From positions 294,344 to 358,343 of the forward strand of contig VXAA01007264.1 of NCBI GenBank assembly GCA_013399115.1: a DNA stretch of 64,000 nt, written 5' to 3'. This DNA is from Anseranas semipalmata (taxonomy: Eukaryota > Chordata > Aves > Anseriformes > Anseranatidae). The position numbers were made by a program, and so were the translations under genes. Of the stretch, positions 13,559 to 26,489 are shown one piece after another (within the stretch, counting starts at the first letter, position 1; each line of letters starts with the position of its first letter). The notes under the pieces are model-generated. The model made no database searches. It was given only the letters and a program-made list of their open reading frames with translations, and was not told the DNA's origin.

Positions 13559-15708
13559 TGAAGTTACACTGACACTCGTCTATAATTCACTTGAACCTAC
13601 TCTTTTTCCAGTTAGGAACAGGTGAACAGACATCCAGAGCCTGTCCCTAGCCCTCAAGGTAAATCCCATTAACTCAGAGATTGCCTCAAATCCTTACCCA
13701 CTCGAGGAAGGATGTCAGCCAGCCACATGGGCTTAGACACACCTAGATCTTCCAGGCATTTTTTTTACTGCTCTCTTCTCATTCTGGCTTGTGAGCCTAA
13801 TAGCTTGTTAAAATTAATTTCATAAGTGGAACTTTGAAGCATTTTAAAGCGACTAAAGGAGGACTCAACCTTGAGTGCCTTAGCTTTCTGCACCACTTCT
13901 GCTCTCATTCCTCATAAGTGATAAGCACTCTCCCAGACAAGGCAGACAAGTGCAAGCAGGGAATGGGTTTGCTGGGCAATCCTTAAAAACGCAGTAGCAC
14001 AGAAAACTGACAGCTAGTACTCCCTCCTACTTTCTAATTTGCTGCTGATGCTACATCTAGAAGTAGCCTTAATTTAAATCAGATTGCTTAGCAGTCTGAG
14101 TGTTGTTTCTGCTGATACAGGGTGAATCCAGTCACTTGTTGCTGTCACAGCCTCCTCTTTGGCTGCTGCAGGTAGCCTGTAGCAGTCCTTCCCAGATAGC
14201 CTTCCTGTTATGTTCCCATGCAGCTTCAACCAAAGACATTTACAGTTTCAAAACAACTACAAGCATTTTCCTCTTTTTTTTTTTTTTCCCCTTATTGCCC
14301 TTTCTGTGCTAGTACCACACCCTGCACCCAAAATCTCCAGGATAAGCACTCCCATGTCTTACCTGTTCTCAATCAATGAAGCCTATGCTAATTCTTCACA
14401 TGCCACAACACCCTTTGCAAACAATCTCAAGAAACTCTACAAAGGAAAGTAAACACAGCCAAGTATTTAATCCTAGTGACTCCATGTACTGTGTGAAATA
14501 GGCATCAAAATTAACAGCAGGAAATTAAAAATGCAAGTATATGTGTGAAAGGGTTTATTTGTGTGGTTTTCTTTTGTTTAGGTACATCACACTGTAAAGG
14601 AATTTTCACCCAGTAGGTCTGATTACTTTGTTGTTTATTAGAAATTGGCTTACATATCACCAAGTTATTTATGGTTACTAAAAATATAAAAGGCTTCCCA
14701 TGCTGGCAAGCCATCAGATAGTGCACCACTCACAGTGAAGAAAGTTTTCTTTTGCTACCTAAAAATCTCTGTAACAAGAAGAAAACACCCATGGAAACGT
14801 ACTGATCTAGTGACAGCACAGAAACAAGACTTATTATAAAAAACAGAGTACCAAGAAAGTCACAGGCTAGGTATTTGAAGTGTTGACAGCAGCGAATAGT
14901 GAGAAGTTAAAATGTTTTTAGGGATCAATGTTTAGACAAGCAAACAAACAGGTTGTAAGCAATACAGTAAGGTATCATCTGCTGTAAGGTTTGAGATCCA
15001 ACTAACACACACAGGTGGTTCAGCAAAAAAAAGTCTATTATGTCAGCCTGCTACAGATATATATTACTAGAGAAGTGGAAAAGTATTTCCTAGGAAATTG
15101 TAGGGTTTGGGCTTGCTGAGTCTCAGAGTGACAAAAAGATTAAGTACATGACAACATGGAAGGGAGACAATTTATGGCACTGCTCCCCTAGTACAACATT
15201 TTTGTTTGAAGAACCTACTTCTTCCAATGAGCAGAGTGGATATGAAAACAGCTATACCAGCTTAAGCTATGTATTGAGACAGCTTTATGAAAACAGTAAA
15301 CATTAGGTGAAGAAAGCAACTATTAACCAAGTCCATCATCCAAAGCAAAATGGGATAGGGTCAAATTTAACAACATCAGAATGACTGAATCCCATAGTCA
15401 GTTCTCACCAATTTCTTGTATCTTGCTCCAGCAACACCTTCCTCCTCCTTTGCTTCACGATCCCCAAAGCAGTGGTGGTTCCCCAGCTTTACCAGCAAAG
15501 CTCCAACTCACAAGAGCAGGCACAGGTTTTTCCGTGAGTGAGCTCTTGAGAGCCACCTTGGTATCAGCCCAGAAAACTAGGCAATGATACTCTTCTCCAA
15601 TGTTACAAGAGCTGGAGAAGAGCTCTAGCGTAGCTTCCTTTTTTCTGGTTCCAGGAGCAACTTCCTAGCCAGGGCAGGAGAGCACAACCCTCTCTCTTAA
15701 TAGCTCTT

Positions 15709-15731
15709 AAAAAAAAAAAAAAAAAAAAAAA
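15709..15731. repeat. Poly(A) run
   Basis: About 23 A bases without a recognisable retroposed body upstream. Confidence 0.95.
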
Positions 15732-18246
15732 GAATTTTTTCCAGGCCTTTTCAGGGCCTGGGCATGATCCCATTGGCTTACAATTTCACCTCGTTATCAA
15801 AGCTTTAGGGCCTTAAGGGTGTGTCTACCTTGTCATTTGAATTTAGATGAGGATGTGAACCGAGATGCTTTTGAAGTTAATATCCCTACCTCTGAGTGGT
15901 TATGGAGCACTCAGACTGGATTCCTTTCAGTTGAAATGGAAAGAGAAGACAGTTGCTCCAGAAGGATATAATCCCAGATGTACATCATAATTGCCAAGGG
16001 CACCCCCATCAGACAAGAACTTCTCCACAGCCACAGCCCTGAAGTGTACCAAGTGTGGCTGGCAGGTCCTCCATGTTCTTCTACCCCAGAAGCCAGCTCC
16101 TGCTGAGCAACAGGACTTGCAAATATAGATATGATCCAGGTGTTGTTTCTAACTCTTGCTCTTAGCAACTTCCACAAGATGGCACCATCACATAATAAAA
16201 GGCAGAAATAAATGGACAAATCCAAAGCCCTTTTACATTTGCTTATTTAATGAAAAGAAAAAGAAAAAGGCACCGTCTTGTATTGTTAACATACACCACT
16301 GAAAAGAGGAACAAGTCACTGAGGAGGTTTTCTATATTATACAAGATTTTTGGGAGGGTTACAAACCAGATGGGATGCCTCCTAGCTCTACCTCCTTGAG
16401 ATCAGAACAGCCAGAGCATTTGCACACCTGTTAGCAGAAGGCTTCTCTGCCTCTCCTGCAGCAACTGATAGCCAGCTTTCTCAGATGCTGTAAGAAAGCA
16501 TTGTCCAGGCTCCTCCTGTCAAACCCATCTCCATCTTTTTCCTTTGCTTCTGCTCTGTGATAGGATACAAGTCATGAGAGAAAAAACAAACAAAACCTTT
16601 GGGAGTATAGCAGCCCATGGTAGAAAATGTAACTTCATAGAGCATGCAGAACATCATTCAGGTGATGTTGGAGGTATAACCCTCAAGGATGTGTTTTTCA
16701 ATCATTACACAATTCTTATTCTTCTACTAAATTAACAGGAATGTTAAGTTTTTTGCTGCAACTGGAGAAAGCACATGAAAGTTCCTTTTTCAAGTAAGCA
16801 GAAGACCCTCTACAGGAAAATCTGGAAAGGACGGAAGAAAAAGAATTTTTCTCAGTTACCAGACAGAGCAGGTCAACTCAATATTTCTCCTCTGTCCCCA
16901 AACTTTACCTCAGTCATTTTGTCCTTGGTTAAAGAAAACCATCCCCTTTAGATATTTTAATCAGGTAGAGGACAGGCAGACCAGACTCGGAAATCTCCTG
17001 ATAGTGTGCCTTGAAATCCTTATCAGGGCTGCCTCTGCACACCTAGCATAATTCAGCTGCTCTGGATGGCTTCTCCGAGCACTGGCTGATAAGAAAGGAG
17101 ACCCCTGGCAAGCAGGAGCACCTAGCAGACAGCGGTTACATCTGGTTCTCTCATTCTCAGAGAGACTTTGATAAGACAACAGTGGACAACGGAGATGGGA
17201 TTAGCTGTTAGGAGGACTTGATTCACTCAGGGGCATTGTTATCTGGTTGCTATATCTGGCGTTTCCCTTTTTTCTTTCTTTTTTTTTTTTTTTTTTTTGC
17301 AAAAGCTGTAAATGGGGAACTGAGGCCCAACACTATCACCCTGATAGGGTGGGATTGAGTCATAATCTCTGAATCTTGCATTGCCTTTTTCACCCACAGA
17401 GGTCTAGGGCTTTGCACCAAAAGTACTATCCTTTGCCAACTGCCGTGCTGCGATGGAGGAGGAGGAGGCCCTGATCCATCCCTGGGAGAGCCAGCAGCCT
17501 GCCCAAGGCTTGCCCAGTGTGCTCTCCATTGACTCACCCCTTCCTTCCATAGGGCATAACCACCACCATCAACACTTTGAAGCAGGCCTGTGGGCTGTTT
17601 GTTTTCCTTGTTGGATGTTACTTTGGTTTCAAGGTCCCAAGTCTGCTGATTTCTGCGTTTACATACATTCCACTCCCAGCTCTGTTGGCAGCAGCCCACT
17701 GGGAGGACACTGGCAATGCCTCATGGGAGAGGTCATGAAGAGGGTGGTGGGAGCAGGGACAGTGCTGTGGAGAGGAAGGAGTGCTTCTCAGCTCCTGCCC
17801 AGAGTCCATCTTCATCTGTACCATGCCTGCCCAATGCAGAATGTCAACCAGAGGTATTTCAGGTACCAGAGGTAGGGAGGGACCCCTTTCTTAATCATTT
17901 TGTTTTGAATCTTTACTCTGTTGAATGGAGAAGGAAGGATGGACTGAGGGACTTCTGGCAGGAGATTCCCACATGGGGTGGGGTGGCAGCAGAGCTGTTG
18001 TTGCATCCCACTGCAGCATTCCAGACATGACTTATACCTTGTGGTCAGCTCAACCTGAAGACCAAGCTGCCTTTGAATGGTACCTTGTTATGCCAGGGAA
18101 CTGCTGAGCTAAGCTGGTGGTGCACATTAGACCACGTCGTGTCCATGAGTGGGGAGCGATCTTTAATTAATTGATATTATTCAGTGCTGGTGGTTTAGTG
18201 ACACCAGCACAGCTCTGGGACCATGGAAATGAGTTTGCTCACTACA

Positions 18247-18345
18247 CATAGAATGGCAGAATGGTTTGGGTTGGAAGGGACCTTAAAGATCATCTAGTTC
18301 CAACACCCTGCCGTGGTCAGGGACATCCCTACATATAGTCGACAG
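18247..18345 (-). mobile_element. CR1 3' end fragment, antisense
   Basis: Reads on the + strand as catagaatggcagaatggtt, ttgggttggaagggacctta and catctagttccaacaccctg: the reverse complement of the CR1 terminus including its tail repeat. The inner boundary near 18345 is approximate. Confidence 0.92.
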
Positions 18346-21300
18346 CAGGTCTAGTACTATCGAGAAAAAAATCTTACCTGGACTAGGAGTGACAAAGTAG
18401 TGGGCTAAAGCAGAAGCTGATTGCAAAAGTAGGAAGCTCATTTTTCCTTATCTGTGTGTCCTACCAGAGGTGCTTTCCCAATCTCACCCATGCCAGTCAA
18501 ATGGTAAAGTGTAGCCCCAGCCATAAGCATCAGTAATTTCTCTCTTGACATATAGACTCAGACATGAAAGCTTGAAGAAGCTGGTCTGCCATCAGGAGCA
18601 TTTACAGGAGTCAAAAACGCAAAGCTTTTGCTTACCTGCCTGCTTAAACCGTGTGTCTTTGCCCTGAAACTGCCAAAGGTTCAAGAGGAATATAAAATAG
18701 TGAGAGAGCACAAGGGAGGCTCACATTGAACAGATGTGTTCCCAGTAAATAAGTATTATTTAATGAGCACAAACAAAGCTGTTAAACATCTTGAAAGCAA
18801 CTAACTGAGAGCAGTTTAATTTGAGATGTTAGAGGTTTTATTTACCAACTCACTGTGGGTGTTGAAGTATAAATGCCCTGCAAAAGATTTACACAGTTAA
18901 ATAACCATTACTTTTTGGATAGCAAAACTGTCCAGATGTTTCCATTAATGTGCAGAATTTCCAGTGAGGCGCAGATAACTTAGGCTGGCTTAGGGATGCT
19001 TCACATGGTGCTTTCTGCAAGAGGTTTTAGCCATCTATTTGCTAAATGCTGCATCACTAACAGCCCAGCGTATGAGAAACGCTTGTCAACGTGCACAGAA
19101 TACTCAGTGCGGAGATGGATGCAAGGGGAAGAGTACCGTCCTCTACCACAGAAAACATTACTTTGGACATGGGATGGCTCTTACATGGAACAACAGGTTG
19201 TCATCTTTATTGCCATCAGCCCAAGTTGTTGCATGGAAACCTCTTACCACATGTGAAACATTTCCTTGTGTTTTAGAGCTGTTGTGCATGTGTGCCTACA
19301 AAGTAGCCCAAATCCCCAAACTTAATGGCATCAGCTTATGCAGTTCAACCCAAGCACAAAAAGAGAGTATTTAATAGAACATCTTTTACAAAGGAAAGAC
19401 CACTTTTTATGCCCTCCGGTGAATAACAAGCAAATATTTCAGGTTGATTATTTTGATAATGAATGAACTATACTGTTCCTGTTTTGTACAACAGTGTTAC
19501 TTTAATCTGCCATTACTGTGCACAATGACACTTGCACATGTGCATGCGTTCAAGTCTCCTACAAGATTAGCTGTTGTGATCCATATCAGCTAAAAATACT
19601 GGAGATGTCATTGCCTGTGAAAGGCTTTTCTTAAACATGACAGCTATCAGGTCACATGGAGAGTGCTATGTCTGGAGTCTGCAAGGGGAAGGACTGGGGC
19701 TTTGGACAACATCAAGACTCCAAAACAACTCCTCCACATGGGTGTCCCCACCAGCTGGAATTCTGACCTACTGCCTCGTCCTCTCCCACTCAGTGACTGC
19801 ATATGCAACAGGCAACGGGATGGTGAAGTGCAGATTTGTGTGTGTGGACTGTGTGGGACAGGGACTGCGAGGAGAGACTGCACTGCTGTATTGCACAGTG
19901 CACGAGGTACAGATCTTGTGCTTGAGATCTGCACCGGACGAGTATTGCTTGTGTGTGGCTTTACGGATCTGAAAGTGAAAGTTCAATTTGCTGCCTTCCT
20001 GGGCAAAACTCATTTACCACTTGATTAACTCTTCAAATTCTGATTTATTATTACCGTTATTTCAATAGGCAATCACAATTCTAACTCCCATTTGCCCTTC
20101 AGGTGCAATTTCACGTCTGATCCCCCAGCTGGGTGCTTTGTCTACCCAGTGCAGAGAACAGGCATAAGACATCATCTCATGCAAAATCCAACTAACACCG
20201 CTCTAAAGAGCGATAAGGATTTTGCACGCTCCCAGAGCAAGGTAAAACAGCACACCACATCCTTGTTCCTCAGCTGTTGTAAATGAATGGAGGTAACAGC
20301 CATGTTACTTGTAATTAATTATGAATTGAAATCTGTGTGTATCCATAGGACTACGTAAAGACTGGGGGTATAGATATGCAGATATTAGATCGCAATCCGG
20401 TTTTTATCTGCCCAAATCACAAGATTAACTGTGGGTGTTGAGATTCTGGGTTTTGTTACTAGCTCTAGCTTAGCAGAAAAGACAGGCCCAGCTTATTGAC
20501 TATGTTTTGAATAAATGCCTAAAAAAAGGTATTTTTACTTATTAGACAAAGGAATCATCCGTAGATCTTGCCTCATACAGCTGCAGTGTTGGCTTCTCCT
20601 TGTGACAGCTCCTCTTCTTGCATGGAAGCAATGGAGAGGGTTCAGTCCCACATCTCTCAGCCCCTGCAATGGTAAATCCTATCCCTGCTCCAGGCATTGA
20701 TGGTGGGATGGTGAGGAAAGAAAGTTAGAGAGAGCTCCACCTTAGCCTCAGGAGCCATTGGGCCAAGCATAAATGACCCCAAGAAAGAGAAAGAAAGCAT
20801 AAGCAAGCAGAAGCTTTTGAAATAAGGGCTTGTGTAATTAACAGCTCAGATTGCCAGCCAAAACACGTAGTGTGGACTTTTTTTATTAGGATTCATCTCA
20901 CCTATCAAGAGACACCTTCAGAGTAGGCATCTAGAGTGACCAGAGGAGAGAACAAGCGGGAATTAATGTTTTAGATATCTCCATAAGGATCAGATGACCT
21001 ATGCCCTCAAGTGCCCTGGCTACCCTGCTTGGATCCACAGGGATGTTCCACAGAGCTCCTGGGGACTACTAACTTTTATGTCCCACACAATGTTTCCTAG
21101 CTGAGAAATCTAACTTTGCTCAGACCAAAATTTCCCAAGGAAACATTTGTTCTGATGAAATGTCCAACCTTAACTCATATTTTACACCAGTGAGCTCAAA
21201 ATAAATACAAAATGGCTGCTGCTAAAGCCATCATCCTTGCCAGTATACAGGAGAATCAAAAAAAAAAAANGTGGAAGGAGCTATGCGGGGAGTTAGATGA

Positions 21301-21594
21301 ATTCATTCAGACAACATGCAGTGAATGCAGGTGGAAGTAAGGATCTATGGTTGGGAAGAAGAAATATAGACCTTATCTACAGAATAAACAGACACTCAGT
21401 GACTGAATGATAATCAGTAAAACTTAGTAACTATTGTCAGAGCAAAGCAAAAAGCTAAAGCAATTCAGGGTGATACTGCAGCAAAGAGTTATTTGAATGT
21501 ATTTGCAGGGGTCAGCAAGAGGTAGAAAACTGTTTTCACCTCTGATTGCTGTCCTGGCAAGGTGCTTGTGCCTATTTATTAAAATATAAGATGG

Positions 21595-21615
21595 AAAAAA
21601 AAAAAAAAAAAAAAA
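21595..21615. repeat. Poly(A) run
   Basis: About 21 A bases following gatgg. Confidence 0.93.
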
Positions 21616-21794
21616 GGTTTGCAGAAAAATAAATAACTAACTAAAATCCTCACCTCTGTTCAATGCCTGGAGAAAGGTCTTCAAACAAGAGTCTCACCGA
21701 GCACAGTCTGTTTAGCTTGTTGGAAAGAAGATCAAAAGGCCATTTGATTGCAGCATTGAAGGACTTCAGAAGGAATGAAAGTATTAAAGGTCCT

Positions 21795-21870
21795 TTTAGT
21801 CTAGTGGATAGAGCAAGAGTAAAGTCTGGAAATTAAAACCAGGTCAATTCAAATGAGAATTTGAGAAATA
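21795..21870 (+). mobile_element. Possible tRNA-head SINE fragment
   Basis: Begins ttagtctagtggatagagca, which looks like a tRNA-derived box A, and continues with a decayed ccaggtcaattcaaat that could be box B. No tail is recognisable. Confidence 0.42.
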
Positions 21871-22334
21871 AATGTGGCAGGGAAGGTGATTAAACATTGC
21901 CACACTCTCCACTCTTTAACAGCTCTCCCCAGAGTAAGGTGGGATTCAGTTCAAAACAAGTTATTTCACTCAAGCAGTAATTAAACATAACAACTTGTGA
22001 TGTACGGAGAGGTCAGCTGATGTGATCTAATGGTGTGGACAGGCCCTTATTTCCAGACACCAGGAAAATATCACGTGCAGAGGTGCAGTTAAGCTTGATG
22101 GCTGAGCAAATATTGGAGCAGCCCCAGCCCCTTTCAGCAGTTCTGTCAGCATCTCCTTAGGGCATTTCATAGAAGTGGACATGTTTAAAAACATGTTTTG
22201 CTTGAAGTCATATTGCCACACTATTGAGTCTGCAGTCTAGATCTCCTTGTTCATTGGCTTCTATTTTTGCTTGCTAGAAAATTAGTACGTTAATCTGAGT
22301 ACTAGGTTTTCCTTGAAAGAACAACCACAGAGTT

Positions 22335-22402
22335 GAATAAAATACAGGATTAAGAAGGATCTTGAGAGGGCACTTAATCCATCTCCAAAACAGACTTCAA
22401 AT
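22335..22402 (-). mobile_element. Possible CR1 3' fragment, antisense
   Basis: The + strand stretch aagaaggatcttgagagggc followed by acttaatccatctcc resembles the reverse complement of the CR1 terminus (gaagggacct-gagaggtca-ctagtcca). It is short and diverged. Confidence 0.45.
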
Positions 22403-22889
22403 CTGGCATTTCTACCACCCATGTCTCTCTCTCTCTCCTGGAAGAGAGCAGATCCTAAATCCCCACTGCCACAACCTGAGCCCAAGATTGAGCCACAGCC
22501 AGGATGCATTTACATGCCCTGTAGGTAGTTGCACGTCCCTTAGGGGGAAAGCTGCTTTCTTCTGGAGCTGAACACAGGGACCTACTCGGAGGTAGTAGGA
22601 TCTCAGCAGGAGATCTGGCAGCAGCAGTAGGATCTTTCAATTAGGTGCTTCAGGTGCCAGCAGCAGCATCTCAGCACTCAAGGTGGGCCACTCCTACAAG
22701 CAGCCACCCAAGCACTAATTTTCTTTAAGAGCTTAGTAGCCCTCACTGAACTTAGCATTATCACAATTAGCCTGTTAGTAACACTCCTGTGAGTAGCTTG
22801 GACTGCCAACATATGCAAGCTCTTTCCTTAAAGCACCACCTTAGTCATACAGTAAGCAACACTCCAGGCTTCTCAAAGAGCATTTAAAT

Positions 22890-23110
22890 AAGAGTGCTGC
22901 AGTTAACTTGCCATTGAATACATCTGCATTAATTGCTTGCATTATTAACAATGGAATGGCTGCCTAATTAACTCAGAGTAGCACAGGCTACTTTGCTAAA
23001 TGTTAATTAAGTGCTTCATTGGCAGACTATATTTTTTCAGCTTCAAAGGGAACAAACCTACTGTGTATTGCAGCCAATTTCAATCCAATTTATGAAATTG
23101 TTCAGTTCTC
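22890..23110. other. AT-rich island with clustered homeodomain-type motifs
   Basis: Within about 220 bp there are cattaattgc-like tgcattaattgcttgcatta, gcctaattaactcag and atgttaattaagtgcttc, then a run of caatttcaatccaatttatg. Such a density of TAATTA or TTAAT cores with no repeat signature is seen in deeply conserved enhancers. This is inference; no alignment was possible. Confidence 0.3.
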
Positions 23111-25442
23111 AGTCATAGCTCTGCTAAGATACTAGACCAAACACTCTCTGGAAAAGACATTTCGTTTACATCTTTCCTAATACCTAGGAGATTTGAATTT
23201 TTTTTTTCCTTTTTATTTTTGGTTCTTAAATTTACTCCCAACAGTGTTGCTGTTGATGAGCTAAAAAGGGAGAAGAGGAAAGAGACCATGAATGAGGTAA
23301 CTTAGCCATGTGGATATTTGGTTTAAAACAATATAGCTCCTTTCAGTCTTTTGTGTATGTTCTTAGCTTGCTTCAATTATGAAACAAAGTATTTTAGTTT
23401 AAGCTAGCAGGAGTGAACATGCAGTCATTGTTTAGTCACAGGCATTTAATTATTTATGGTGGAAACTATGTATTTAACACTTGCTCTGTGCCTGTACCTC
23501 AGATGATGTTTTAAAATGATAGGTTTTGGGAGCCATTTCTCAGCTCCTCCAAAATGAATAGCAGTAGATATTAGGAAGACATTGACCCCTGTCAAATTTA
23601 ATGAAAACATGGTAAAAGTCCAGAAAGGAACAAGTCTCTGAGTTCTTCATTATTTCCCCAGTCAGAGTTTTTTTGGTATTTACTGAAGAAAGAAAATAAA
23701 TCAGTTAAAATATTTCTTTTGTCATCATAGATGGCAAAAAGTTGATTCCTTTAAAATACCCATTTCAGAAAGGACCACAAAGTGCTGGTTTCCTTCTTGA
23801 AAAATTACATTTCATGTGATCAGGCTGGCAGAAGCAATGAAAAATGATTTGATACGTTGTCAGCTTGAATCTTCAGTGTGGAAAAAGAATGCTGTGTGCA
23901 GGATCATACCAGGCTTTTTAATTTAAAATATAATTGTTCCTTCAAAAATAGAAATAGGTGGCTGAATTCTACCATGTGTGTCAGATGACTGAAAAGGGAA
24001 AAACAGATGGGAAAATGATTTTCAGAAGATGAAAATCAAAGTAATCCACAGCATGTTACTGGAAAAGAAAAAGCTTATATTTTAATTTTGCTGTTAATGG
24101 AGGATGCTTATTATCACAGTATCACAAAACCATGTATTGTTGATACAGAAAAGTTGAGGGGGAAAAAAAGGGAGAGGATTGAAAAAGACCCCACTACACT
24201 TTGTAGCACAGATTGTTTCTTCTTTTGCCTTATGTAGTTTGTTAGCACAGGAACCATGAATAATGTGAGCATTTCCAGCCTTGATACTGGATATTCTCAC
24301 GGACTTTCTGTAGTGCTAATGTGGCACTGATACATTTTCGGCAGACTGCTTGAAGTTCTCTGCAGTGTCAGACAGACATTAAGGCAATAGCTGACTTAGG
24401 CTGCATTTTAGAAGGCTTCTCAACAGTCAAAATGAAAGCTGAATCCTGGAAAGTAAAAGAAGAGCCACAGCATGAAAGAATGAGACTGAATATTATTTGA
24501 TAGCAGAGTGATTAAAGCTTTTACCTGGGGTATAAGAGAGTTGATATTAAACATTCAAGGCTTGAAGTCAGTCATCTGCCTGCCAGCAGAAAAGCATAAC
24601 AACAAATTCTCAAGTCACATCCAAGCTAACTGTAACTGGGTCTTCCAATTGCTTCATCCTATGGACCCAGAATCAACAGTGGTCAAGTAATCACTATTTG
24701 TGATCAGGTTATCACTATTCAACTGAGTTGCAAATAATATTTCTATATAAATTCATATCTCAAACAAAATCTTTAAGCTACTTTCATTGCGTATATAACC
24801 CTCATGGAGATTTTATGTGGTTTGTTTTATAAGGCAATTTGCCTACCCTGAGAACATGGGCCCATCAGTTAATGGGCTCAGCTGATGCCATGACATGTAC
24901 TAAGCTTTTGTAAGCAGATTGCTTTGATGTTTAACTCGCATGGAAGAGAGCACAGTCCATTTCTTGATCTGTTGTCTTATGGGAATGGATATCTTTAAAC
25001 AGCAATCCTCATTATCGACAATCCTCATATGATGGCTAAGTGTGACTGGCGTTGGACACAGCCAAATCAGTAGGGATGGGGCAGGTCTGAGGTCAAGCTG
25101 GGAAGCCACATCCATGGTTCTGTGCCTGAGTCAAAGGTGCACATGACCAGACATGGATACAGCTGCAATAGCGCTGCTATGTGCCTCTAGCAGGAACCAG
25201 GAATAAGACCATCAGCTTAAAAGTCACTCCCAAGTGAAGAAAAGGGTTGCCTCCACTGAGGCTTCTTCTAACTCCTCCTTTGAAGGCCACCAACTGTTTT
25301 AGTTCTCATGTGGTCCTGAACACAGGCAGCCAAACTCCAGAAAGGATGGTGTTGGTGGTGATGCTCTCAGGGCCCTTACAGGCATTTTCAGCTTCCCAGG
25401 TTGTCTACAGAACAATAAAAAATAAAAAAAAAAAAAATAAAA

Positions 25443-25489
25443 NNNNNNNNNNNNNNNNNNNNNNNNNNNNNNNNNNNNNNNNNNNNNNN
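25443..25489. other. Assembly gap of 47 N
   Basis: N run bordered on both sides by A-rich homopolymer. The true length of the A tract is unknown. Confidence 0.99.
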
Positions 25490-26489
25490 AAAAAAAAGCT
25501 TTGCTCTTCCAAGTGGAAATAAACTTGGCATCAACAAAGGGCCGGGAAACATTACAGGTTACGTTGATTTCTGGCTCATTTGATGGATAAATTATCAGTG
25601 GAGCAAATAACATCTCACTGGTTTGAAGTATGGAAAACATTAAATATCTACTAGGCACAACAGAAATGATGCTAACATGGCTCCAAACTTCTAATATGGA
25701 ATGAAAATTTCACTTACTTCCGAAGGATGAGATTCACCTCTTCTGAGGGAATAATTTGTATACCTAAATGTAGATCTCTGGTGACATTTGAGAAGCCCTA
25801 GGAAACGTTGTCTGGCCTATGGCTCTTGCTTCAGGGAGTCACTGCTCTCTGTGGTCCTTTGTCAGTCTGGTCACTCCAGGCTCTCTTTGTATTTAATGGG
25901 GAGAAATGCAGGTGCAGAGGATGATTCATGTGACCTACTTCAAATGTTTGTCTTAATATGGGATTGATCACCCTGCAGAGAGATTTCTTTTTCTCTATCA
26001 GTGAACAAGGCAGCTTGGAGTAACTTTCTGAGACCCTAATCTCCATCTTTAGTTTTGGGACACACAAACCAGAGTGGATGAATTCCACAGCCTACTCTGT
26101 CTGACCTGGATGGAAAAGCAAAGAAATGCAACAGGCAATAAATTCCCACTAACAACGAAATGATCATTCCTGGCATCGGTTTCAGTGTCCTAAACCTCCT
26201 GTACTAAAATCTTATTCACTTGTCTATTCTTTCAAAAGATAACGTAATTCAGTCCAATACTTAACCCCCTGCATGGCTTGAACCTCACACCAAGCACAGC
26301 TTGCAAAGAGAACGGAGATGAAAAAGAGTACTCTATTATTTTCATGTAATCCTCCAGTGGCTGGTCATGAATCATTTAACACCCCAAGACAACATAAGTC
26401 CCTGATACCTCAACGTAGCACTTCATCTCCATTAGAAAATTAAACAGAGAGGCCAGCTTGTGATTGTCATGTAGCAACAACCCTTTTTT

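Noticed and set aside
17250..17699. 149-codon frame on the - strand
   Set aside because: Its end is the translation of a T-run (poly-Lys) and the rest has no domain; a chance frame.
25247..25658. Frames running through the N gap
   Set aside because: They include unresolved residues and A-run translation, so the frame is not real evidence.
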